Assembly: GCF_040807025.1 (NCBI RefSeq)
Contig: NC_090942.1
Location: forward strand, 37,898,911-37,962,910
Direction: 5' to 3'
Length of the DNA: 64,000 nt
DNA from: Struthio camelus
Taxonomy: Eukaryota > Chordata > Aves > Struthioniformes > Struthionidae
Part shown: piece by piece, positions 47,270 through 58,041 of the stretch
Position numbering within the stretch: position 1 is the stretch's first letter
Layout: each line of letters opens with the position of its first letter
The notes under the pieces: generated by a model
Told to the model about the DNA's origin: nothing
Database searches by the model: none
What the model saw: only the letters and a program-made list of their open reading frames with translations
Made by a program: the position numbers and the translations under genes

Positions 47270-48450
47270 GCATCCATCGATGCTAGCTCTGTGCCTGCCT
47301 CCGGGGCCAGGAAGCAGGGCAGCCCTGGCCTTACCTGCTTGCTCTTGCCTGCTTGACTGCCCGTTTCCCGCCCTCAGCCTCCACCTCCTCGCCCCTCGCT
47401 ACCGAGGCGGAAAGGCCCTGCGCCCCCACAGCGGGGCGGGTGTCGCTGCACCCCCCGGCTTCCCTCCCCGGCCGCCCCGCGAAGGGGACCCCCGAGGCAG
47501 GTAGCGGCCCGTCGGGGGCGCAGGGAGAGGGCGGCCGCCGGCCCTCCTGCCGCGCCTTCCCGCCACGGCCTCGGCCGGCCCCACCGCGGGTAGCGGGAGG
47601 GGGAGGCGGAGGGTACCGCTCCTCCGCTCAGCCCTCTCTGCCACGTCCCCCGTAGCCACCAAGGGGCTCCCGGGTGTTACGTTGCGCTTTTGTCTCATAC
47701 TGAGCCTCAGTTCCCTCCTTTTTTTTGGATCTGTTAGCCTTGGTGATCAGGTGCTGCTGCCCTCCCCCCCCACCCCCACCTCAGCAGAGGAGAAATGGCG
47801 CTGGGTGGGCGAGCGTCGGGCTGCTCAGCCTCGCCGTCTCTTAAAACATCACCGGAAATTTTTTTTCAGTCATACATGTTGCCCCATCCACGTTCATCTT
47901 ACGTTGCCTCAAAACAGCCCCCTGGGTCAAACGATCACCTTAAGGCTTGTTGGTGACACGCTGCCGTGGGTTAGGCCCCTCAACTCACCGCTGTTAGCGG
48001 CCGGCCCGGGTGCGCGAGCCCAGCTTTCCCCTGTCATCCTCGCTGCCGTCGTACGCTGTGCTTAATGTTTCTTCTGAATCTGGCCGGCCCCCTCCATAAC
48101 AAAATGATTTCTGGTAGTTTTGGGACGTTGTAAATTAGATAGTTGCACAGACGAATTAAAGAGATTCAAGCTAGGATCCTTTTTTTCCTTGTCCTCACGC
48201 GTAACGTCTGGACAACATTACTGAAACATCAGTTAATTTTTATACTTACTGACGCATAAAACACGCTCATCAGGTAAATCTCCGACCTTCCCTAGCGGAC
48301 AAATTTGCTTTGAGTTTGCAGAGTTTTGCTTGGGAAGGCTTTACGCCTGCGCACGTGTCTCCTATTGTAGCGTGGGGCTTGCGGGGCTCCTCGTTCGCCT
48401 CCTAGCCGTGAGACGCGTCGGCGGGAACGAGTCCAGCTTTCCCTGGGCGC
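47270..48450. promoter_or_regulatory. Second CpG/GC-rich patch, unassigned
   Basis: The sequence turns GC-rich with many CpG at about 47285-47660 and again at about 48000-48060 and 48340-48440, between AT-rich flanks. It includes a CACGTG E-box (48352-48357) inside TGCGCACGTG, which also resembles an NRF1 half site. Open frames of about 100 codons overlap on both strands and are Pro/Arg/Gly/Ala-rich, so they reflect composition. No known gene starts here: PPM1H ends about 10 kb away and let-7i is 18 kb upstream. It may be the promoter of an unannotated non-coding RNA or an orphan CpG island acting as an enhancer. Confidence 0.6.
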
Positions 48451-50069
48451 TGAGCTACTTTCAAACGCTGTCCTCCTCTCTGTAACTCTAGCCACATCAG
48501 TACTTAGAGGACTTAACAGCAATGTTAACGCTCTCAGGCTGTTTTATGGGTTTCTTTGGACATTACACTTTTGTTATAAAATGTGTAGCATTCCGACTAG
48601 ACTGTAGCAAGACATTCATTAAACCTATTGTATTTTGGCTCGTATTATGCTTTCCTGTTCACGCTACACAGAGTCCAGCAAACCCCAAGACTCTGTCTTT
48701 TCTTAAGCTATGGATGTATCTGGGAGACGTGCACCACCATTTGTGTTGTATTTTATGTGAAAATACCATCTAAAAATGACATTAATCACGGTCTTGGACA
48801 GTCAGTGATTTCTGTCTCGCATTTTTCAAGGAAAGCCTATTTCTGGTCTTTACTGGGACTGGATATGGAAACTGCAAGACAAGCGCACGATAAGCAAGGG
48901 TGTATCTGGGAAGGGAAACGCAGCAGCAGAGGAAAGGGCTGTCTCTTTCTTTAATTTCATGGCAAATGCATTGATGGTGCAGAATATGTGCCTGCAGATC
49001 TTTCGCACAGTAGTTAAAGACACTTTTTCATTCAAATGGTTCTTAGAAGTTCAAAGAAGAAAAAGAGACCAAAGTATGAAAGATTACCTCATTGGGCTTG
49101 TCAGTTATTATTAGCATTTTCTTCAAAGTTTTGATGATCTCAAATGTTCTCTCTGGTTCTTGCTAAAGCAGAAGTATTTTTTGGAAATGCAGTGCCTGAA
49201 AAATTTTAAAAACTATTAGAAGCTAAACATGATTCTGTATATTCTAGTCTCGAACAGTCAGTACGTCAGCAGTAAGCAAGCTGCTTACTTTAGACGATGC
49301 TAATTAAGAGCATTTGCAGGAATTTTAAACATGACACAATCTCTGAGCCAAGCAATCATATGTTACAAGAGGTCATGTAGAATATATTATTTTAAAGATA
49401 ACATCTTTTAGGTTGTTTCAGTGATGATAAATGAAGAGTACTCATACTTTTAAACTAACCTGTAAGACTCCATTACCTCTATGTATGTGTTAATGTTAAG
49501 TGTTAGCATGAAGCCAGTGGTAAATTGGCTACTAAAAAGTAGTCATTCCTTTACAAGTTTTCTTTACTTCTATGCTATTGAGTGTATTTACTTGTAATAT
49601 TCCAGAATTAAATCTGAACCCATCCAGAGTGGGCTTTAAATGGGAAGAAATATCTATCGTCATTTTGGGAGAAACAAAGATTTGCTGGTATTTATTGGTA
49701 TGCCAGTCTGTGAGCTGAAGAGGACCTGTTAAATATTTATTTAGGAGACTGTATGATCTTGTCATGGGTAAAAACAGTGTGTAGAAACTTTTTAGTTGGC
49801 CCCTCACATTACTGATTACTTTACTTAACTTCAGGTTTATGGGGAAAAAAATTAATACTGGACATAATTTATTAGATTCTCCTAATATCTCTATAGTGTG
49901 CTATAGGGAACAACTCAACTATGCTGTAACGGCAAGGAGACGTATAGGCTGATGCATAGGTCTTTCTGTACTCTTCAGGTCTGTAATGTGGGCATCAGCT
50001 TTGTTTTTATTTTTATGGGTTTTAGGGTTATTCTGGTAGTTATCATTGGCCTCCCAACCTTTGTAGTGA

Positions 50070-50086
50070 GATAGATAGATAGATAG
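50070..50086 (+). repeat. (GATA)n short repeat
   Basis: About four GATA units, with a second imperfect GATA/TAGA cluster near 50128-50146. Confidence 0.85.
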
Positions 50087-52432
50087 TTGCGCACACATTT
50101 ATTCTTCAGTCTCTTGACAACACGTATGAGATATAGATAGATATATTTGGGCTGTTCTGCACATTTGATAATTTATTCTATTGTCTTATGTCATCTTTTA
50201 ATTAATTGTTTAAAATAACAATTGTTGTTTCATATTTTGGAGGGTTGAAATATTGTTTTCTGCTTTTTTCCCTCTGTCATGTGGATATTAAGTGGACCAC
50301 CTTCGTTTCAGGTCAGATGATTGCATTTCATCAGAGTAGTGAAATGACTGTAAGCATTCATCCCCTGTGGATGAAATTCTAGCCTGCAGGATTTCTGTCT
50401 CCCACCTTGAAAGGTGGCAAGACAATTACTGAGATCCTCGTAGATGTGCTTTAAAGCTGGGCATAACCCAGCAGTGAATGAAATGCATAACCATCCAAAT
50501 TGGTGACATTTAACCCAACTGCACATCAGTCCAGGTGGCGAGATGAATTGATATTCAGCTGCTCCCAGTCTATTTTGCTGGTTAGTGCTCTAAATACCAG
50601 AAATTATCTTAGCTCCTCCTATATGCACATGCACATGTGAACATGCTTTCTGTATTCAAATTTTCTGGTGTAGATGATAAACTTTTGAAGCAGCTATATT
50701 TCATTTTATGCTCCTCTTGAAAACATTTGTTCTTTCTGTAGAGAGAGCACTCACCTTTCCCTTTGCCTTTCATTCTTTCTCTTCCTATTTGTGCAGTGAA
50801 ATTGCATCACTCATTTGTGACATTTCAGTAGTGGATGCTACACTCATTTTAACCAAAATAAATAATATTCTTCTGAAACAAAACATAGACATATTTACAC
50901 GCCAATAGATATGCTCTGTAATGTCTTCGAAGAAAACTGAATGATAAAAATAGTAAAACATGTGAAGCATTTAGGTGTTCCTGAAATCTACCCTTAAAGA
51001 GGGCAAGAGCCAGCAATCCCTTGTGCCAACCTCCTTTAGCTATCTATCTCTCCCAAAGCTATTTCTTGTTTGCTGTAATGCTAAATAATGCTATTTCACA
51101 GGATGCTTTAGATTCCCACCAACAGCAAAAAACTTACTCTAAAAAAAATCCCAACAACTTACAAATCCAAGACCAGGCATCTGTTTCTATGCGGTTCTAA
51201 ATGAAGCTTTACCACTTCTTAACTAATGAGGATCTTTTCCATGTGGAATAAATTCTTAGTACTTAGCAGCATTAGTAATGCTTCAAAAAAAAAAAAAGTA
51301 TTTAAAATGGTTCAGTTGCCAACTGTCTTTGACTGTCTCAGTAAGACATTGAAACAGACCTTCTGCTCTAAATTAATAAGGCCAATCACAAACACACAAA
51401 GCCCAGAATGACCAATCATTCTTCTGGTGTCTTCGCTATCTTTACTGAGGTCAGATAAATCACTTTCAAGCTGTTAAATCAATGATCATAAATTAGGGCT
51501 CTGTTTTTACAGCGCCTTGTGGGAAATTCTCATGGTTAAATTAATCCAACAGCTGCAGTGAAGAGCACCTCCCACAAGATCATGTCAAAAGTTCTCCCCC
51601 CACACACCATTTTTTCTTTAAAGGGGAAACGTGCCTGAATTACTTGTTTTTACCTAATGCACAAAATGGAATCCCTCAGTCTATCCCTGCTAATTCATGT
51701 TTCAATTGTACCCAGCTGTTTAAATTGCACTGTGCAGAGATTGCCTTGATCCCCAGGTGCTGGTACTCCATCTGTGCTACTCTGAGAGACTATTTACAGC
51801 AGAGGTTAGGCCAGCGATTGCTGGGATGGAAAACTCATTTCTCAGCCTGGCTTTTATTTACACTCTTATTAAAGATCCTTTCACTCATGTTGGAATGGCA
51901 GCTAGTGACTGCAGTGAGCATTTGGCATTGAGCCAAGCAGCAAAATTACCATGTCGATGAAAGATAGCCTGCTTCCATTTTAACCTTTCACTGTTCTCCC
52001 CTTTCCATCTGTATTTGCATGAAGAAGGATATGATTATTGAAAGAGATAGGGGGACAAAGGGATGAGAGAATCCTCATCAGCTGAGCTATCCAGGGGATA
52101 AACCAATGGTTTGTGACCAATTTGGAAAAATCTTTACTGCCCTATTAATTTCCTCCTCCTTTCCCTTAATTGCTATTAGCGTTTATTTCCATGTGAGGCA
52201 ACAGAGCTGCTCATGCCCTGGTCTTCTCCTTCCCCCACTGCTTCCCTGTGCCTTGTGAACACGACCCTGGGATATGACTGCAATGTTGAAGTTTCTACTT
52301 CATCCTCAATGCAGGTCACACAGAGCCACAACAACACCCTCAAAACATTTTTCCTGCAAACACGCCTGTTGTTAGAAATGAATCACCTTCCCGGGAGCAA
52401 GTGCCTCACGGTGCATACTGTGTTATCCAGCT

Positions 52433-52445
52433 GGGGGGGGGGGGG
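52433..52445 (+). repeat. G13 homopolymer
   Basis: Thirteen consecutive G. The run also falls inside a 141-codon open frame (52213-52638), where it would encode a Gly run. Confidence 0.9.
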
Positions 52446-52945
52446 TACTAACCGTTGCTGGGGGAAGCTGATATCCAATCAGAGTGCTATGGACCTGGCT
52501 GTACTTAAAAATAATAAGTATTTCTCCAGAAACCTCAGCACATCTGTTTTTAGGAGCAACACAGGAGTGCTGAAAAGCAACAAAATCCAGCTCAGCTGTT
52601 GTGATACAATGACCAACATTCCTGAGTGCCAACTATAACAGAGCCAAATGCAAAGCACAACAAGGTGGAGCCCCCAAAACCTCAAGCCTCATTATCACGC
52701 TCCACTTATCGGGTAGACTGTGGCCTAAGACACGTCCCTAAGTGCAGCAGTAGTGCAGGTTTTTGACTGCTAGCAGCACAGCACTGTTCTTTCTCTTTGC
52801 CTGCTTCCAGGACAGAAGGAAAGAAGAGTCCTTTTATTTTCCATTTCCCTAAGTGGAGGAGCAGTGACTCTGTTGAGATGTTTACAAAGATGCAGTGGTC
52901 TTGCTTGTGAGCCTTGCTTCTGCTAATGTGCAAATAGCATTTATT

Positions 52946-52984
52946 AAAAAAAATAAAAAATAAAAAATAAAAAATAAAAAAAAA
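52946..52984 (+). repeat. A-rich (AAAAAAT)n repeat
   Basis: About four 7-base units of six A and one T flanked by A-runs. It resembles an expanded A-rich tail, but no transposon body was recognised before it. Confidence 0.8.
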
Positions 52985-53809
52985 GGGGTCGGTACTGAAG
53001 GATTTAACCCCCCTCACTTGGTTAGACATCTGTGGCCTACCATTTTTTTACCCACTGCCCAACCTTGCAAGTCCTCAAGAATCTCAGTCTCCACTGCTCT
53101 CTGGGTGGCTCAAACATCTGCTGTTGGCCTGGCACAGGCAGCTTCACAGGATCAAGTCATCTGATGGCCACATCCCGGCAAATTCCCAGCAGGATTTGCT
53201 GGATGAGGAAGCTTTTCAATACAGACTTAGATGTTGAATCCTCCAAATAATAAACAAAAAGTGAGTCACTCCCAGTTGCCTTTTTAAAAACTTACTTTTG
53301 TTCCCTTTGAAGATGAGGCACTTTTACTTAGAGAAAGGGGTGTCTTGCTATCTCCCCGCTCCCCTTAGCCCATGTGAAAGGTAGAGGGTTAGTTAACCAA
53401 AGCATGAACATATACTCAGTTATATTCTGGGTAATTGACAGCTAAAATGCATTTATTTACAGACCACTGCTTGCTTTCTGCACCTGGAACGTAAACAAGC
53501 AGACCATGATTTCCAACACCCTAGCTGCTGTTCCAAGTTCCTTGCCAATTTTTTTCATATATATATATATAAAAAAAATGCACACACGCTTATAAACTGA
53601 ATTTTCTACAAATGCTTATTTATCAAAACTTAGCCTGTGCCATTTAGCTAATTTCAGGTTAGTTGGGTGTTGTTCTTCCCATTTCCTAATTTAATGAGTA
53701 TCATCACTCTCTCTGCTTTCCTAGTGAAGCAGTCAGCAGGGAACTCTTGTAGGAGAGGTAGCAGAGAAGCACTACTAGGAAATTTTACAAAACTCTAGAT
53801 CTGCTCTTA

Positions 53810-53876
53810 CCTTTTCTCGCTCTCTTCTCCTCTCCTCTCTTGTCTCGTCTCTTCTCTTTTCCTTTTTCTTTTTTCT
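53810..53876 (+). repeat. Polypyrimidine tract
   Basis: About 67 nt nearly all C and T, broken only by single G (for example in TCTCGCTCTC and CTTGTCTCGTC). Such tracts can adopt triplex (H-DNA) structure. It ends in CAAACAG, which makes an acceptor-like site, but no exon was recognised after it. Confidence 0.75.
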
Positions 53877-54477
53877 CAAACAGACCTTCCCTAAAACACC
53901 ATTCTTAGAAAAATGTAACCACAGAAAGATTTACTGGCTGAGCATTGTGTTTAATATTTTTCCCATTCATAAAATACTTATATGTCTGGACATGAGACTT
54001 AGTTTGAAGGGTGTGTTTTTATTCTTGTCTGGCTCATTTAAACTGGTTATATGCTAGTGCTCGAGTGGAGAAGGGGTAAGAACGATGTTCCATTTCTTAC
54101 ATTCCAAATACTCCAAATTCCCAGATGTAAAATTCAATTGCATGACTGGTGGTGGAAAACAAGTACTTGAGAGGGGTGCAAAGACCTGCCAAGTAATTTT
54201 TTTTGTTTGTTTTAATTGGGAGCAAACTGTACTTATTCCTTAGGAAATGCAGCATAAATGTGTATTACTAACTTGTCCTTGTAGTACCTTGAGCTCAGCT
54301 GGGTAGGATGCAGTTGCTATTGGGCTGCAAACCTCTGGGGAAAGCTGGAGGAGGATGAGAAAATTTGGTGCACTAACCCATGGCACCAACCGAGGGGGGA
54401 AAGTAAACAGGCACAACGTGAGGACAAGAGTATTTCTCCCTTCAGTTAGAATCAAGGTCTAAATTGCTTGTGGCTGT

Positions 54478-54550
54478 AAAAAAAAGCCAAAAAAAAAGCC
54501 AAAAATCAAAAAAAAAAAAAACCCAACAACCCCCCCCCTCCCCCCAAAAC
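54478..54550 (+). repeat. A-rich then C-rich low-complexity tract
   Basis: A-runs separated by GCC or TC units, then CCCAACAAC and runs of nine and seven C. On the minus strand this gives G-runs with quadruplex potential. It produces a Gly/Phe-rich open frame on the minus strand that is not a real gene. Confidence 0.75.
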
Positions 54551-57500
54551 CTGTGTATATGTTCTTTGGCAGTTCCCTATTTGAATAACTGGTTTGTCCG
54601 TGTCTAGATCCTGGAGATTCTTGTCGTCCCCTCTCCTGTCCTAGTACATGCTGTGATAGCACGCTGTACTGTGAAACAGCTGCCACAGCCCACATCTGCT
54701 AAGGCTCTCCAGCTACAAAGGGGTTCAGGATTAAAAACAAAATATACATTTAAGAGATATGGATGGGCAGACCCACTCTCAATTTTTTGTCATGACTGAA
54801 ACGGCTGCAGCTGTGTTAGCTGCTTTTACATCTCCATCTCTTAATGAACATTGTACTACACAGAGAAATAGTCTCTATCTAGGAACAAGCTGTGCTACCT
54901 GATGAGGTGACACTCTAGTCACTTGTCTCCCACTCATACTTTCACGGGAAAACCGTATCTTTTCTTGTAATTTTACTTTAGGACTATCTTGCAGAATTAC
55001 CATATATTCAAATCTTCTCTTCCTAAAGCAAAAATAGCAAAATTTCACATTTGTTTGCTTAGTCCCTGAAAAGTTGGAACAATACAGAAATAAGAATTAA
55101 CTATCGCATCACAAGCTAAATGCAACATTTGAGCTTGTGTGACAACCTTTGGAACTTCCAATCAGCTCTTAATTTTCTGAGAAGTAGTTTCCTTAGAAAA
55201 AAATAGGGCCAAACAAAAGCACTGGGGAAACAACGGCCCAGAAGGTAGAACCCTCTGAAATCAACATAAACTTTAAGAGTTTCCTCCTTCAAATAGCAGA
55301 ACCCACATACACACATGCAAGTTTTTCTTCTGAGGGACCGTTTTTTAGATTTAAAAAAAAAAAAAATCATGTCCCCTTTGGCTACGAGTGATTCTTACTG
55401 TGTTGGTGGTGTTGTGTATCAGCTTCCGCAGGAAACGAGCTGGAGAGAGGTGGACAGCCAAAGCCTCAGAGGAACTTCTGAAACAGCAGTTAACTACCCC
55501 AATGTGTCTTAAGTCAAAAAGATGAGGATGGTAACAAGAAGGAAGGAAAAAAACCAACACCCATAAGTAAACCAGCTGGATGCTATGTTGGGGTAGAGCC
55601 TGTTGGGAAGGTCCTTGGTTGACCATAGACAAGAAAAAAATAGACTGCATAAGTCCAGGGATGACTCTTAAATTCAGAGATGATACCAAGTCATTACAGT
55701 TGGTTGTACTGCTGTCCTTGTAGAAGTTCATCATAAAGGCTTGCCTTCTCTTGCTTAAGGGAATAAATGCCCAGGAGTAAAGATCAGCGACATTTGGGCT
55801 CTTTAGAGCCTTAGAAATTATGCACCCAAGAAACAAGATGTTAATCCTAATCTTAGGTGGCCTAAAATTCATAAAGGCTTAGCTCTCATCTGTCTATGCA
55901 TTTAAATAATTAGTCTCATTTAAATTAGCTGCAGTAAAGACCTAATTATTTTTCTACTGCAGCTTCCTCCCTCTCCCCTAAGCATTTTGTGACAGAGTGC
56001 TGTAGACTCTTTCTGCAGCTTCAAATCTATGATTAACTGTTTTTAAATTATTAAACAGGAGTGTCTGAATTATCTGTTCATCTACTTGTAGATGCAGTTT
56101 GTCTACCTTGATTGTACTCCTTTTTATTATCCTTTTCCTCAAAGTACAATTTCTCCTGAAATCATTTTATGTCCCTAAAAAGTTATGGCATCCTTTCCTT
56201 TGCAAAGTGGAAGGATTTAAAAAAAATCCTTCATCTTTCCTTCTAACAAGAACAGGATGTGCAATAACTTTGGTTTGTATAAGCCTTCCTGGACAGCACT
56301 AGAGTAACTCTGGAATCAATAAAATGTTATAAAGAAGTAAACTTTTTGTGAAGGTATGTTGCTGAACAAGGATACATTAAGAAGAAAATACTTCAGACCT
56401 CTGTTTTACAGTAACTATACAAAATACAATAAAATATGAGGATTGTTCCCGCTTTAGTTAACTGAATGCATTCAGTAGAAAAACATGAGTATGTCACTAA
56501 GTATGGATTTATTGCACGCAGGAATTAGGGAAACTAATTGTCCAAATTTAGAGTTGCACTTATTACCTAGAAAATGAAAATAATAAGCCTTACTGGACCT
56601 ACAATCTTATAGAATTTTGGCTATAAGAGATGGAAAAGCACTGGTACGACACGGGCCATGCTCCTTCAGGTTTGTTTGACTTGCAGCAGTACCCTGGCAT
56701 CGCACACCACCACCACTTATTTATTCAGCTTCCACTAGTGAGTCAGGCAAAGCTGTGCTGAAGTTTATTTGCACTGTAATTTTAAGCTTCAGTCCCTGGT
56801 CTGACTGCAGTAATAAACTGTAGGATTTACTGGAGAGTAAGAAGAGCCAGAGTGAAAGTAACAAATCACTCATCTTCCCATTCTCCGTTATGCTCAGTGA
56901 GCACCACGGGCGTATGTAACGTTTTAAAAACTGCGGAAACAATAGCGAGACAGAACAAACGTGTTTTAACTTCTCTTCTACGAAATTTAAAGGCAAATTA
57001 CAATCAGGAGAACTGCTTGTGTTACGGCACAACATTTGCAAAGATATAAACAGCAGACACATGCCTAGCTCTCACTCTCCCGTTTGTATGCTTGTTGAAA
57101 AATGAACATAAAGGATACCTGAAATACTATATTGCATGTACTGAATAGTTTAGTCCTTAAATTTTGTGTATTCTACTTCGTACAGAGAAAAGAAACTAGA
57201 GCCATATTTCAGTGTAGAGTAGGCAACACCTTGGAGGACAAGGAGGAATATGAACGCCTCCCAACTATTAAGGTAGATGTCTTGAGAGCCTGCCTCTTCT
57301 CTTCTCTCTCTGCCCTCCCGCCCCAACCCCCCCAGGGTGAGGGACATGTACGTTACTCTTCACACCTGACACATTGTCCATCGTTTCAGCTATGTTAGTA
57401 ACGTCAATGGATATTGCCCTTGGCTCCATGCTGGTACGATGCAAAGAGGCAGCTGTTACTTTCTGCATCTTTAGCACCTCCAAATATGTCTTTGGTTATT

Positions 57501-58035
57501 AAATACCCTGACAACTTTCTTTGATAGAATCAATGAATTCACCTTTGATTTTACTGTAATGCAAACTCAGAGCAAAATTTAAGATAATAATTCCTAAGAA
57601 AACAGGGAAGATGGAAAACTTACTGCAACTCCGCTGTCACTTCAAAAATTATACCAAATTTTTCTTGCTAGAGTGTTGAAAGCTGATCACTTTGCACGCT
57701 GTTCGCTGGGTCAGAACATGGCAACCGGCAATCCGAGCGATGAAGTTTATTCTCATGGCAGCGTGCAGTTCACAGAGTTAGAGAGAATGAGTAGGCCTGC
57801 AGATAAACTCTTCCAGATCAAGCCATAAGCTAATGCGCTTTAAGGGGATTCACTTCATTAAAGCAAGAATGAGACCATTTGTCAACGAATCATCCCATCC
57901 CCTGGTAAAACACTCTGCTTATTGTCCATATTGCACAATTATTAATATACACACAGACACTTAGGTATTCACCAGGGACAAAGGCAGAATAATAATATTT
58001 ATAGATACAGATGGATATTCTATATAATTTAAAAT

Positions 58036-58041
58036 TTTATT
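58036..58041 (-). terminator. PPM1H: Candidate distal poly(A) signal of PPM1H
   Basis: AATAAA on the minus strand with GT-rich sequence 75-90 nt downstream. It is the last good signal before the sequence loses any sign of belonging to the gene. Proximal alternatives are listed under the 3'UTR. Confidence 0.45.

Larger units (their letters stand above)
48451..58000. other. Intergenic DNA before the PPM1H 3' end
   Basis: AT-rich non-coding DNA. It holds a GATA repeat (50070-50086), a G13 run (52433-52445), an A-rich hexamer/heptamer repeat (52946-52984), a polypyrimidine tract (53810-53876), an (AT)n run (53557-53571) and an A/C tract (54478-54550). Two stretches (51380-52130 and 55870-56060) have the even, motif-dense texture of conserved enhancers. 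Open frames up to 173 codons (55351-55872, minus) match no family I know. Confidence 0.55.

Noticed and set aside
52213-52638. 141-codon + strand open frame
   Set aside because: It runs through a G13 homopolymer and has no recognisable family. An unstable run inside a real coding frame would be unlikely.
55351-55872. 173-codon minus-strand open frame
   Set aside because: No recognisable domain and no splice or promoter context. It ends in Phe codons from an A-run (55356-55368). It could be re-examined if conservation data show constraint.
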